This document shows, piece after piece, positions 1-11,703 of a DNA stretch of 64,000 nucleotides; position 1 is the first letter of the stretch, and each line of letters starts with the position of its first letter. Both the position numbers and the translations under genes were made by a program. Source of the stretch: Plantago major (Eukaryota; Streptophyta; Magnoliopsida; Lamiales; Plantaginaceae); assembly GCA_026545765.1 (NCBI GenBank), contig JAIFAC010000313.1, forward strand, positions 1-64,000. Reading direction: 5' to 3'. The notes beneath the pieces are model-generated. The model was not told the origin of the DNA and did not search any database. It worked only from the letters and a program-made list of their open reading frames with translations.

Positions 1-60
1 ATCAAATGAATGTGCTAACAATCTCGGAAAAGAAAAAAGAATCTTCTTGCTTGTCTCGGT

Positions 61-1130
61 GATGTTTAGGATGAAGAACATGAAGATGAAGAAAAGAAGA
101 TGATTGACTACCAATGCGAGCTCTCCGTTCATCCACTTAAAATGTTGTGATGACAAAGTTGGGACAACATTAGCGATTCAACATCGGAGTAGAAATCTTC
201 TTTGACTATGATGACTCACGAGGCTGAAATTTTGGCACTAACGACCACGAAATCAGGAATCTCGATGTTTTGTGTCTACATGGTTACGTGGATTTTGATA
301 CTGATAGTCCTTGAAGAGAAGCGGTCTTGGAACAAATGGTGAAGGATCTGCATCAAATGTATGAGAAACTCTTGATGAATGGAAGACACTGAAAACTCCT
401 CGAAAGCGAAGGAGAATTACAATCTGAAAGACACCATTGTCATTTGGAAGGCCCGACAAAGAGGACCTTTAGGCTGTTCAAGGTAACCTTTGAACTATCT
501 AATGAAAAGAAGGTAATTACAAGTGGAACTCCTCTACTTCGAGACTTAATGATATGCTTGATATGGATAATGATGGGACTACTTGGTCTAGGTAATTACT
601 TTGGTAGTTATGATGCTTCTTTTGATAAGAAACTTGGGTTCAACATGACCTTTATTAACCACAGAGCAGGATGTTGTCAAACCTCTTTACGAGCTCATAA
701 AAGGTCTGTGTTTGTCAAAGAAAAAGAAATTTTTGTGTGCACTTACTGTCACAAACTTGGTCACAAAAAACCTTACTGTTTCAAGTACCAAAAGAATTTA
801 AAAAGGGAACATGTTGATTACTCCAACCTTAGTGACCTCTCCAAGAATCCCTCCTTCTTGCCTCTAGCAAACAAAGCAGTGATTCCGATGTTAGGCTGCG
901 ATGTTGTGACAACATCACTTCAGCAGGAAGGCGAAAGATGTAATCTGAAGTCTCTGAAGTCTATCCCTTTCTCTAGCAGCGTAAATCTCGACGATCATGA
1001 TGTTGTGTCAACATCTAAGTCCAGAGACGATGGAAATAACCTAAACTTTCAATTCTACACGGTTCTCCTAAGCGAGTTAAACCTCCGAGATAAAGAAAAC
1101 AAAGAATGATTTGAACGATTTGGGTAGCTA
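61..1130 (+). pseudogene. Element B gag remnant with CCHC zinc knuckle
   Basis: The longest open piece (444-1109) holds CTYCHKLGHKKPYC near 738-780. It fits the CX2CX4HX4C zinc knuckle by which retrotransposon Gag binds nucleic acid. The upstream sequence is rich in Asp, Glu and Lys codons but interrupted by stops, so no start can be chosen. Gag forms the virus-like particle in this class. What follows (about 1195-1240) is protease-like, which supports the assignment. The open piece contains repeated ATGTTGT...CAACAT words (901-915, 1000-1014), discussed as a finding. Confidence 0.65.
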
Positions 1131-1189
1131 AAGAAAAGCATACTACATGATGTTGCCTTTTTGTTGCTACTTCTCCTAACAATCTTGAG

Positions 1190-2860
1190 GAAAATGGTAC
1201 TTGACGGTGGTTGCTCTAGGCACATGGTAGTAACCCTTCAAACTTTTCAAATTTGTCTCTCAAAAAGGCAGTCTGATGACATATGGAGGAGGATACCAAA
1301 GCAAAATCCTAGGAAAGGAACCTTTGTGCCTTGAAGGATATCCTAAACTTTCAAATGTTCTTCTTGTTGAGGTTTAGCGGCTAATCTTGTCGATATAAGC
1401 CACACTGTGATGATGATCTGAAAGTCAAGTTTGATAAAGCGTTCTTGCAAAGTTTATACTTGTGTGGACAAATTAAGCTGTGATGGCGGTGTTAGATCTC
1501 GGGACATTTGCTATGTGATGGTGGTTCCTCTTAAGTGCAATGTTGCTCGACATGATGATGCAACATTGTGGCGAAAGTGGGACATGTCAATCACGAGGAA
1601 TGCAGAAGATCATCAAGCAGAATGTTGTGACAGTGTCGAAACTTACCAATGCGAGGAAGCATGTGTGGTACTGTCTTACGGGAAAACAAACCAAGCGTTA
1701 CACAGTCCTCGAGTTGAAGGACAAAATAAAGTACTTTACCTTCTTTGAACTCTTGCATATGGATCTCATGGGTCTGTAGAAGCTACAAGTGTGGGAGGAG
1801 CACAGTATATCTATGTTATAGTTGATGATTTCTCTAGATATACTTGGGTCAATTTTTTGAAAGAAAAATCGAAACCTTTGAATCCTTCAAAAGCGGCATG
1901 CAAAATGTTGTGTCGGTACTCTACTATGGTCGAAGAATTGATCGACCATGGTAAAGAATTTGAGAATCAATTTTTGATAAATCTTGTGAAAAGAAAGGGA
2001 TCATGCATGAATACTCGACTCCTAAGACACCACAACAAAATGGTGTTCTTTGAAAGGAAAAACAAGACTCTCGAAATGGCGAGTGATGTTGAGCTCGATG
2101 AACTGTCGAAAAGGTTGGGCTGAAGGCTGTAAACCTGTCACATAATCAGCCGTGTCTATCTCGTCCGGTACTCGACCACTCCTATGAGATTTTGAAGGTA
2201 GAAAACCCAATCTGAAGTACTTTCATGTCTTTGGATGTGTGTGTTACATACTTTCGATGATAGGGAACATCTAGGGAAGTTTGATGCTAAAAAGTGACAA
2301 AGGAATCTTTGTAGGTACTCAAAATAGTCGTCGTATAGAATATACAATCTAGATTGCAAACTATACAAGAATCTGTGAATGTTTCATTTGATGACTCTGA
2401 GCCCTATGCCGGAAGAAGATTTGTCACGGTCTTTGAGCGGGTTATTGACACAACCACGACTCTTCTACACATGGGAGCGTTCGGACATTATGACTCCTGC
2501 TGTGATCGAGTGAAAGAACCCGTGATGAGGGCCATGTTGCGACATCCCCACAATGCAATGTTGACTCGACATCGGTTCAACATCCGATTTCCACTCGATG
2601 ATGAAGAACAAGTTGATCCCCACGGTGAGGCGAAATTTGAATCGACAATGCCTCTGGCATTAATCTTTTGCCTACATGCAAGGTTCTCCTCAACGACTCA
2701 CGTGAGATCCTCCTCCCGAGTCGCAAAGATCCCGGTTCACGGTGGTGGAAATCCGGGAGGAGAACAACGAGGCTGCAGCGTAAAAACTACTGAGGAGATA
2801 CTCGGACTTGCTAAAATCATCACTCTCTGTAAGTTCCTCGTGCTATGTTTCTTTAAGTGA
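1190..2860 (+). pseudogene. Element B protease and integrase remnant
   Basis: DGGCSRHM around 1205-1230 resembles the copia aspartic protease entry, where the family normally has DSG. Around 1740-1860 the reading LLHMDLMG, then IYVIVDDFSRYTWVNFL, is the integrase catalytic core start with its DD(35)E-type first and second Asp regions. This is highly typical of copia elements. Later pieces (1990-2110) read as the core end: the NxVVERKN region appears as NKMVFFERKN. From about 2354 an open piece of 168 codons continues into the integrase-RT linker. There are frame changes between each block, so the gene is dead. Confidence 0.7.
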
Positions 2861-2959
2861 ACCTAAAATGTGAAAGAAGCCCTTCTTGATGATTTTGGAT
2901 AGAAGCAATGTAAGATGAACTTCATCAATTCAAACAAATGAAGTGCGGACTCTTGTTCC

Positions 2960-4310
2960 CTTATAACATAAATGTCATAGGAACCAGTGGATTTTCAAAA
3001 ATAAGAGTGATGAGAAGGGGTAGTTGTAAAGAACAAAGCCGGATTAGTTGCTCAATGTTACACTCAGTAGAAGGCATTGATTTTGATGAAACCTTAGCTC
3101 CATTGCTAGACTAGAATCCATTAAGCTCTTAGCCATAGCATGTTGTCTTAAAATAAAACTTCGAACAAATGGATGTTAAGGAGCTTTCTTGAATGGCTAC
3201 ATTGACAAAAAGTGTATGTTGAACAACACGGAGGGTTTGAAGATCCTCTTTAACTTGACCATGTTTTTAAACTAAGAAAAGCTTTGTATGGTTTGAACAA
3301 GCCCCTCGTGCTTGGTATGCTAGGCCAGTGAATTCTTAGTTCGATTAGGGTTTAGAGGGGTGAGGAGATCAAACTCTATTTATCCTCGAGGAAGGAAGGA
3401 CATTTGCATTGCTCAAATCTATGTTGATGATATTGTCTTTGGTGCTACTAACCTCTCTTTGCTAGAAAAGTTTGTTCAAGCCATTGTGCGGGAACCTTTG
3501 AGATGAGTATGATTGGTGAACTCGGTTTCTTCTTGGGGCTTGAATCTGTGAGAAGCAGGATGGCCTCTTTATCTCTCGAGAAATATGCAAGAATCTTATC
3601 AAAAACTTTAGTGCGAAAATGCAAACCTTGCGGCCTCCCAGCTCTTTTCGAAACTCAATAAAGCGATGTTGGGGGCGATGTTGACTGACATTGTATAGAT
3701 CAATGATTGGAAGTCTCTATATCTCTACCACGGACGACATCATGTTCTCTGTTTGTGTTTATGCAGTATCAATCAAACCCAAAACACCTCACTTAATTGC
3801 TGTCAAAGAATCATTAGATATATATCGAGGCTATTAATCTTGGATTATGGTATGCATGTGATCAAACACTAATCTGTTGAGATTTAGTGATTACGATTGG
3901 TGGTGACTTAGATGATCGAAAATCAATTAGTGGAGTTATTTTATCTTGGACCAAATCTTGTGTCATGGTATAGTAAGAAACAAAATTGTGTCTCTCTCAT
4001 TCTTGAATCTGAATATATAGGCTGCTTGGGGTTGTGTGTCTCAACTAATTTGGTTGAACAATATCTTTGCATGAATATGGGTTCCAAAGTGACACTCTTT
4101 TGATGTTTTGTGATAAATTAAGTGCCATTCACATTTCCAAGAATCACCATTCAACACTCACGCACCAAGCATATAGACATTACGACATCATTTTCTTAGA
4201 GACTTGGTCACCAAACAAATTATTGACATCTGACACATTGATACCACAAATCGGTTAGTGACATCTTCACAAAGCCTCTTGATAAGGAGAGATTCTTGAT
4301 TTGAGAAGGT
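2960..4310 (+). pseudogene. Element B reverse transcriptase and RNase H remnant
   Basis: Around 3030-3110 the sequence reads KARLV...EGIDFDETLAP, the conserved copia RT entry. Around 3420-3445 it reads IYVDDIVFGAT, the RT active-site YVDD box, and 3500-3540 reads FEMSMIGELGFFLGL. RNase H follows: DDRKSISG near 3912 and TKPLDKERF near 4275, the usual copia C-terminal end. Frames change several times and stops interrupt. Together these place the end of pol near 4300. Confidence 0.75.
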
Positions 4311-5636
4311 CTCATGGTCTATACACTATTTGATGTAATTTGTTGCAAGCAATGTTGACATAACATCACAGTCAACATTGACTTTTGTGTGTATCTAGAG
4401 ATGTCCTTTTCTTTGATTTGTTTTTCTTTTTCATTGTGTTTACATGCTCTTATACATCTTTGGTCTATGGCTGTTTTTTTGTAGCTTACGATTGGTGATG
4501 CTTAGGGTTTGAAAGGCTATTTAAAACCGAGGTTGTGAGGATCGAGTCTCCTGTGTGTTTACTTTATGTAAAACCCACTTTTCTTTGCTTTTGGCTAAAT
4601 TTACTCGTACCTTGACTTTCACTTGATGTTGAATCCTATCCTTTATGTAATAAATCTAATGAATTATGATAAAAGGGCTCGAAGTGTTTCGTCGAGGATC
4701 GTGTTGGCGGAGTTTCAAATACTATCCGGATATCGGCGTGTATGTGTCATATGTCGTGAGGTTGATGAGTTATCTTTGAAGCAAACCGCACAAAGTAGCG
4801 ATTCTCGTAATGTCTTTGGTTCACTTTCTAAGTACCAAATTACCCAATGTGGTCAAATGGTGATTTTATGCCATGGGGCGTGTGTTTGCCTAACTCGCAT
4901 AGGCTTGACTTTGGGCGGATTCATCGTGTTCGATTATTTGACATGGTTCACGGTCTCATGGTCACCCCCACTCAAACTTATGCTAATTGTTCAATTTACT
5001 TTTTGAGGCATTGTTGAGTGTGTTTCTTTGGTATTCCTTTCTCTTTACATCTGCACTGACATCGATTAGTGTGTCGAATCGCACATCTTGAGACTTGGTT
5101 TCTGGTGACTTACATTAAAAGTGGTCGATTTCCGATGTTGTCATCAATGTTGAGTCAACATTAATTGACATTATGTGCTGAAATCTTGTTTACTCTTTTG
5201 CTGTGATTTTTTTTGCACTCTCTATGTGTTTTTTTTTAAATGTGTTTTTGGGTTGGGTTTGAGGGGGAGTACTTGTTTCTTACATCCGTCATTTTTTGGG
5301 AATCTATTAGGTTTCTTACTCATACTTGATCTTGATTTGTTTCTCAAACCAAAATGTACCTCCTAAGTTGAGTTTGAGAATCTTCTTCATGATTGACCTA
5401 ATTGATCGGTTTTCATTTGCTTTCCTTAATCTCATATTAACGATTGTATACGAGATCTTGATGCATGCTTTGATATATATGTTTATGATCTATGAAGCAA
5501 ACCAAACCAAAAACTCAATCTTCAACCATTTGCTCTCTCTCATTAGCCCACTTCTCCACCACTCAACAAACCATGCCCACCTAACCACAATCATTACATC
5601 CAAAAACGAAAAGTAGTTTTTTACTACTCCCAAGCC
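4311..5636 (+). other. Element B segment downstream of pol, no clear gene
   Basis: The stretch holds only short open pieces (for example 4623-5006, 127 codons) with no motif I recognise. It contains two clusters of the element-specific ATGTTG/CAACAT words (4351-4380 and 5134-5172). I read it as non-coding or badly decayed 3' sequence of element B. Confidence 0.4.
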
Positions 5637-7530
5637 TTGGTTAAAACAAAACTCTTCACCTTCACACTATTCACCTATCACTCTCAAACAATTTTCTCCG
5701 CTCATCCTCCTTCATCTCTACTCACTAATCTGGACAATGTCTTCTACAACAAAACCCATCTTGCCGGATTTTCTTTGCAAACACGAGGGAAAGCATACCC
5801 TCTCCCCATCCGTGCGAGCAAGCCGATTTGAGATTCAGGACTGATTGCGAAACTCTTGTTAATTTAGGAGCTGCACGGTCGAGGCGCGAAGGATCGAGGG
5901 ATGATGATGAAAGCCCAATGGGGTGAAAGATACTCCCATGGAGGATGCTAGGAAAGATGTTGAACAAAGCTGAAGTTCAACATGCGGATCTTGGAGAAAA
6001 CCCCAAAATCCTTCATCTGTTGAGAAGGATGATGTGCGACAAAGTGACAATAAAGAGGAGAAGGCTGATGGCCTAAATGGTGATGAGAACCGGACCAACC
6101 GCACTGAAAATGTTGAGAAGCCCATAAGCGAACTACTCTTGAACGATTGTTGTTGAAGATTGGAAGTCGGATGACTCGAGAGAAAACTAGGCGACCCTAT
6201 GAATGTAGATGAGGATGTTGTTTCAACGCGGATGCTCATGACAACAACGATGAAGTGAATGATGGCGATCGATGACTTGGAAGATTATGAGCGAAGCGGA
6301 AGATGACTCGAGGATGAGTCAATGATTGATGAAGAAGATCGAGCAATCTTGAAAGCTCGGATGACTCACGAAGACTATGAAGTGAAGCGGAGGAAGAGTG
6401 CGAAGATGAATCACTTAATGATGAGGATGTCATTCTTGGAAGAACAAATTGAAGACCACATGGTTAATTATCTACCCTCCACTTTTGTTTATGTAGATGG
6501 TTACGATTGGGATGAAGATCTTGTCTCCATTTATTCTATCTTTGACAAGAATTTAGAAAAATATGAGATAATCAAAATCAATGGATGTTGAAAAGGTGAT
6601 CAAGAGGAATCTTTTGAAGAGTATAACTTAGTTGCTTATCTAAAGAAAAGGAACCTCTATCATGTTGTTACCGATATGAGGCCTTTGTTCTGAAATCATC
6701 AAAGAATTCTATGCACACTTATCGAGAATTTTGGTGTTGAAGGGCATGGTAAACATCAACTTTGTGTATCTTAGGGTGATGTATTTTTCTTGAATTCTAA
6801 GGATATCAATATTGTCTTTGCATAGAAATAGGGTTGAGGTTGAAACCCAGTAGAGGTATCTATGGATGAGATTGCTAGGGGCCCATTGCGGGGAAAACTA
6901 CAATCTTGGCCTAGTGGGACTTTGGACTTGAAATCTTTGTTGTTCTCTAGTCTCTGTTCTTGCGGGATTTGCTTGTACTGGTTGCCATCTTCCAACAACA
7001 ACAAGCTCGGTCGAGAGGCGTATGTTGCTCTGAGGATCAAAATGGGCTACAATGTCAATGGGAGAAAGAATTCTCAAGCACCTAGAATTCCAAGAATAGA
7101 GGATCATAGGCCATTTGATTCTCCATCCACCATCTTTGCAGTTCTTGGTTGTAGGGTATTGAGGTCGAGCGATGATGTCTATCATTCCGACTTCAAATCC
7201 ATCCATCACCAAGCTACTTGAAACACATGATAGGATCTATGATCTTCCATGGGTGGATCATGGACATGGATGTGGAGGAGAATATTCCTCCTCCTCTGAC
7301 GGGCAATCTTGATGCAGAAAGTTACATGGCTGCTTTCAGCGCTCGATGTTGGCCTACATGTTGGCTCGACATTGATCCCTAACATTGAAACTCTTTCTGC
7401 GGTACCTAAGCGGTCGGACAAGTGATTGGAGCAAATCAAAGGACTTGATGAGCAGATTTCCAACAATCTGAAGTTCAGAAGCACTCTAGTGTCTTTTCTT
7501 TCCTCACAAAAAGGGGGAGAATAGATACTT
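5637..7530 (+). pseudogene. Element B extra 3' coding region (env-like position), decayed
   Basis: Between RNase H and the 3' LTR lies about 1.9 kb with broken coding character: an opening near 5736 (MSSTTKPILPD) and an acidic, lysine-rich part near 6240-6590 (EEDRAILKARMTHEDYEVKR). Element A carries a comparable but longer block in the same place. Some Sireviruses carry an env-like frame here, but I see no signal peptide or membrane segment, so env is only a positional label. It may equally be captured host sequence. Frames shift repeatedly. Confidence 0.4.
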
Positions 7531-7732
7531 GAAATTTTTAAATTTGTTTTAGAACTAAACAATTTCTATTCATTTTGGGTCTGTAATATTTTAAATACTC
7601 TAACTTATCTTAGGCTATGCGATTAAGGGAGATTATCTTATTTGTATGCGATTAAGGAGATTAGCTCCTAAGGTGTTCTTAGTTATGTTTCTACTAACCT
7701 CTTGTTTTGTTTTGTGATGAAAGACTAAGATT

Positions 7733-7743
7733 AAGGGGGAGAT
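7733..7743 (+). other. Polypurine tract of element B
   Basis: An AAGGGGGAGAT purine run lies immediately before the TG that opens the LTR. This is the expected plus-strand priming site. Confidence 0.6.
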
Positions 7744-8577
7744 TGAAAGTGCAGTATGCACTTGTATTTTGATAATCTTGTCTTTCATTAATCAGTTCCA
7801 AGTTTGTGTTTGTTGTTGTTGTTTGTGAAGCTGCAGGACTACCAACGTTGTATAACATTGTGACACGATAGAATTCAATGCTGGCATAATATTGAAGATA
7901 TAACATTGCAGTCAACATCAAGAACAAAGCACATTGGACAGGAAACTTGGACTGGAAGTATTTACAAATCGAACAAAGAGACGATTTAAGGAAAAAGAAC
8001 AACTTGTGGTGAAAGCAAGAAGGAATATATTTTATGAAGAATCAAAATATGGAAAATTCCTTCTATGCGTATATTGAAGAAAACAAGAAAAAGGAAATTG
8101 CATTTGCTGAGATCCTATTGCCTTTGCTGAGATCCTATTGCCTTTCGACTTGGATGGAAGCTGTCGATATCTCAAGTATATATACAAGGATTCAGCCGAG
8201 CAATCATGACACCTTTCTTTGTGATCAATCAAGATTTTATTAAAGAGTTTAGGCTTCTTGTTTTCTGCTAGCTTTAGAGTTTGTCTAAGAGTATTCATTG
8301 TTGGAATAACTCTTTCAAACATCGACCTAGAATAACTTTTCTTAGTTCTTCTAGGGCTAGTTTTGGTTGTTTAATCAATCATACGTGATTGTATTAAACC
8401 TAGTTGATTAGATCTACTTTTCTGTCGGTAGATATTTTGCCTAAAGGCGGCCGACATATTTATATATGTTGGCTTGGTAATAAAGTTTCATTCATATTCA
8501 TCCGGCGCCTTTTGTTTCTTGTGTTGAAGACATTGTTGAACAACATTGTTGTCGACATTGTCTATTGATCTTGTTCA
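7744..8577 (+). repeat. Element B 3' LTR (right edge uncertain)
   Basis: It starts TGAAAGTGCAG directly after the purine tract. A TATATATA box lies at 8177-8184 and AATAAA at about 8479, so it has promoter and polyadenylation candidates. A short tandem duplication (TTTGCTGAGATCCTATTGCC twice) lies at 8103-8142. I placed the end at ...TGTTCA (8577) because it mirrors the opening TGAA. No second LTR is available for comparison. Confidence 0.5.
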
Positions 8578-9942
8578 AGTACCAATCCGAGGATCCTACG
8601 TTTTAACGATATTAACTCTCTCATATCAGTTCTTCCCGGATCCATACGGACTATTGTCCTTTTGGAGATGATGTTAGAGAACTCTCGTATCCACGAGGAT
8701 CTTGTTCACCCGATAAGTTGCTATGGTTAAAGAAACTACCGATTGGAACATCCGGATCATCTATGTCCTCCCCTCCTGCCGTGGGAGGAGGATCTCCTAT
8801 CATCAAAGGATATAGCGTTTGTCCCTTGAATTCTTTGGGCGACATATGATCATCATTGTTCGAAGATTATGGTATGTCGCTCCCTTGCGTTTCTGCTATC
8901 GCCCCCAGTTGGTCCGCCCGCTATATATGGTGTTGATCACTCCACTATATGGAGGTTCTCCATTTCAATATCATCATTATACCTATATTGGTGATGATCC
9001 ATGCGAGCGGATATTTGTCCGGCGGAGGTGGAGATAGCGGATGGGGTTGTGGCTCTGTAGCTCTATCATCCCTCCTTAGTTCCATCTATCATATCTAGAA
9101 GGCAAATCGTATAGATTTGCTCCTTGACTTGCCCTCTCTTATCAAATGTTCGACCTCCGTTTTGATTGAATACGATAATCGGTGTCATGACCACGGCTCT
9201 TGTGAAACTTACAATACCCTTTTGCATTCTTGTTCTTCGATTATTGTGAGATTGCTTTGGCCATTGGATATTCAAATTTTCCTCGACAATGGTAGCGAAT
9301 GTCGGATCTTGGTTTATTGAGGCAAGTGTAGTCGCGAATCTTCTTGGCGGACTCCTTTCCTGTGAAACCTTTATCCTGTAATCCTTCTTGGATCAAACTT
9401 TCCACAGCATTTCTCTTGTTTCCGGCTCCTTTCCTTTCTTGGAACTATCTCTCCTTTGGAACATTCCTTGGTACTCCTCTCCGTACATTACCTCTTCCAG
9501 ATGTCATCGAATGTTTTCAATTCTTACTTCACAGCTAGAAAGTTTCTGCGGAGCTCTGAGTTGTAAGTATTAGCATCTGGTGTGGACCCGTTCTTTATCT
9601 TGTGAGGCTCAACTCGGAGAACTTCCGTATTAAAGCGATCTAAGAAATTCCTAAGATCCTCCTGTTCCTTTGTATAACCTCGGCCGGTGCTCTCTGATCC
9701 GCTTTCTTCTTTTCGATTTTCCAAATCATCCGGGAACTTGGAAGAGGTCCATATGACCTTATAGACTTGTTTGGCAAGCGGTGTACCAATCCATGGCTAT
9801 TAGAAGAGAGTAGATGAGAGCGTGAGAGCTTTTGTATTATCGCTCATTCCCTTGGAATCCATCTTACTATTGTACCTTGTCGGTGGCCCGGACAAGTGTC
9901 TCGTAATAGTATTCAAGTTGGAATCACTTGATCCGAGCTCTT
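8578..9942 (-). pseudogene. Ty3/gypsy element G: 3' part of gag, entering protease
   Basis: Read on the minus strand, 9524-9724 gives FLDRFNTEVLRVEP, the retrotransposon Gag core wording of Ty3/gypsy elements. At about 9120-9250 it gives YCKFHKSRGHDTD, the zinc-knuckle-like motif of plant gypsy Gag (CxxH...GHxT). At 8651-9000 it gives NTIYGGP-like and GDPPPTAGG segments near the gag-protease border. The N-terminal half of the same gene is at 25729-26581, beyond element A. Frames are broken. The left neighbour, element B, ends where this reading is lost. Confidence 0.75.
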
Positions 9943-9947
9943 GTTTA
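9943..9947. repeat. Target-site duplication of element A, left copy (GTTTA)
   Basis: GTTTA before the 5' LTR pairs with GTTTC at 25729-25733 after the 3' LTR (4 of 5 bases). The mismatch abuts an altered LTR end (CATTAGA instead of TGTTAGA). Confidence 0.6.
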
Positions 9948-11597
9948 CATTAGATATTTTGTTAGAATATCATTTAGATTTTGTTCGACAACATGATGAC
10001 TTATCTTAGTCTCGGAAAGGTGATTAGTACTCTTGGTTCACTTGAACATTGTAAAGAAACCCACTAAGTATGAAGTCTAGCTAATCTTGTATAGGATGTT
10101 AGGTCTCAAAATGTAATTTTATTTTATGAAGAGAAGACCGAAGAAGACATCCAATGAAAGCTCGACAACTTTTGAAGATTTGAAGAAAAGCGCACAAGAT
10201 TCTGAATCATTATTCGGATATCTTAGCGGATATCTTGTAGCCTTGAGCAGTTTCAAAACAAAGCGTGTCAAGAGATATCGAAATGAGATACATATCGAAG
10301 ACAAGGAAAGTGTCCAGATGTCTATTCTCAGATACCTTGAGCGTTAAACTCGTTTCTGAAAAAGAGACATATATTGCAAACAAAGTTGTTTCAATAAATA
10401 ACAAGTGGTATCTGAAGAATGAAGATAAGGATGTGCAAAGAATCAGACAACAAGTCTAGTCTCTGATACAAAGCATAGTTTCGTTGACCTTCTGGACAAA
10501 AGTATAGTACAATGCATTTAATGCGCAGACGAGATATACGAGTAAAAGCAGCGGCAACCGAGAAGAAGACAAAACCTTCTACGATTATACACGAGATATC
10601 GATAGTTTGAATTTGAGCTAACGGATACTATTCAAGCGGCACTCAAATTCATCTATAAATATCAACACTTAGGCGACTTGAGAGAACACACGGAACCTGA
10701 CTCGAACACACATTGCATACGATGAAACATAGAACTACGAGCGATCTACTCTCATTGCAACTTACTTATTATCAAAGCTTTACATTGCGACTAAAGCTTG
10801 TGATCTTGAGTAAACTCTTGAAGTTCTAAGTGTCACGATCCTAAACAAGCAAAGCTATCTGTGAAGGAGTTGAATCAAAGATCAACTATAAAGATTCATT
10901 CTCTTGAGCAGATATCATAAGACTTAGGTCGATAAAATCGAACTAGATACCATCTGTTTGTAAAGTCGTATTAAGTAACAGTTCACGAGCTATTTGAATA
11001 AGCGAAAAGTTATTAAGGCGCTCATCGACAACAAAGCGAAACCAACACCAAAACGGCGTGGAGTCTGGAAGTACTTAGTTTGAAAATCGGGAATAACTCC
11101 AAGGTTCTGAATAGGAAGTACTTGATTTGGGAAACTAAGGAATAACTCAAAGTTTTGAGTATAGGAAGTACTTAGCTTGGGAAGCTAGGAACAACTCGAA
11201 GGTTTACAGTATAGGAAGTACTTAATTTGAAGAAGCTAGGAACAACTCGGGGAACTTTTGGTTGGGAACCAATTGTTGAATCTTAGAATAGGATTTTGTA
11301 AGGTTATCTCAATTATACATTCTAGTGAATTCTAGGTCTCGATAGACGAAGTGGATTAGTTGGAGGATTCATACCTCAGGATACCACTATACTTGTTGTG
11401 TCATTTACATTTACGTATTTATACTTGACAACACACACACTTATTAGCTGTTTCTACACTTATCTTTATTAAGTCTTCCTTTTCGATTCTAAGTATCAGA
11501 TATCCATTCGGATATCGAAATATTTATTATCGACAAAAGTTTTTAAAGACTATTCACCCCCCTCTAGTCTTTTACTTTGCCGTTATCTGGAGCAACA
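9948..11597 (+). repeat. Element A 5' LTR
   Basis: It aligns along its whole length with 24068-25728. The 3' end is CAACA; the expected opening TGTT appears here as CATT. A TATAAAT box lies at 10653-10659. A block of four roughly 50-bp repeats beginning GGAAGTACTT lies at 11067-11250 (starts 11067, 11114, 11164, 11214). Confidence 0.88.
11067..11250 (+). repeat. Four ~50-bp tandem repeats inside the 5' LTR of A
   Basis: Units begin GGAAGTACTT and carry GGGAA..CTAGGAA.AACTC. Spacing is 47-50 bases. The same array is present in the 3' LTR at 25192-25375. Repeats downstream of the TATA box lie in the transcribed leader. Confidence 0.85.
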
Positions 11598-11599
11598 AG

Positions 11600-11613
11600 T
11601 GGTATCGGGCGGG
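11600..11613 (+). other. Primer-binding site of element A (initiator tRNA-Met type)
   Basis: TGGTATC starts three bases after the LTR end. The standard site is TGGTATCAGAGC, complementary to the 3' end of initiator tRNA-Met; here the sequence after TGGTATC is GGGCGGG. The difference falls on a CAG word, as in the LTR mismatches. Confidence 0.75.
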
Positions 11614-11703
11614 AGGTTCACCTTATACCTTGAACCTAGTTCCCGAGATAGGTGAAGGTACTTTGTCCATTTTCGAGGACTATTTAATTTGTGTGTTATG
11701 TGT

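Larger units (their letters stand above)
1..8577 (+). mobile_element. Element B: Ty1/copia (Sirevirus-like) retrotransposon, 5' end outside window
   Basis: Remnants of gag with a zinc knuckle, protease, integrase, reverse transcriptase and RNase H appear in copia order. They are followed by about 3 kb of further weak coding sequence, a purine-rich tract (AAGGGGGAGAT) and a TG-starting LTR at 7744. Integrase before RT defines Ty1/copia. The block after RNase H and the integrase wording DDFSRYTWV suggest the Sirevirus lineage, which is my inference. The 5' LTR and primer-binding site are not in the window. Every domain is broken by stops and frameshifts, so this copy could not move on its own. 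The right edge near 8577 (...TGTTCA, pairing with TGAA at the LTR start) is a guess, because the partner LTR and target duplication are not visible. Confidence 0.75.

Noticed and set aside
253-459. 68-codon open frame on the minus strand in element B
   Set aside because: It lies opposite the decayed gag of B, has no motif and no promoter, and is a shadow of the plus-strand reading.
5859-6239. 126-codon Ser/Phe-rich frame on the minus strand
   Set aside because: It lies opposite the acidic/basic 3' block of element B; serine-rich readings of AG-rich DNA are common artefacts.
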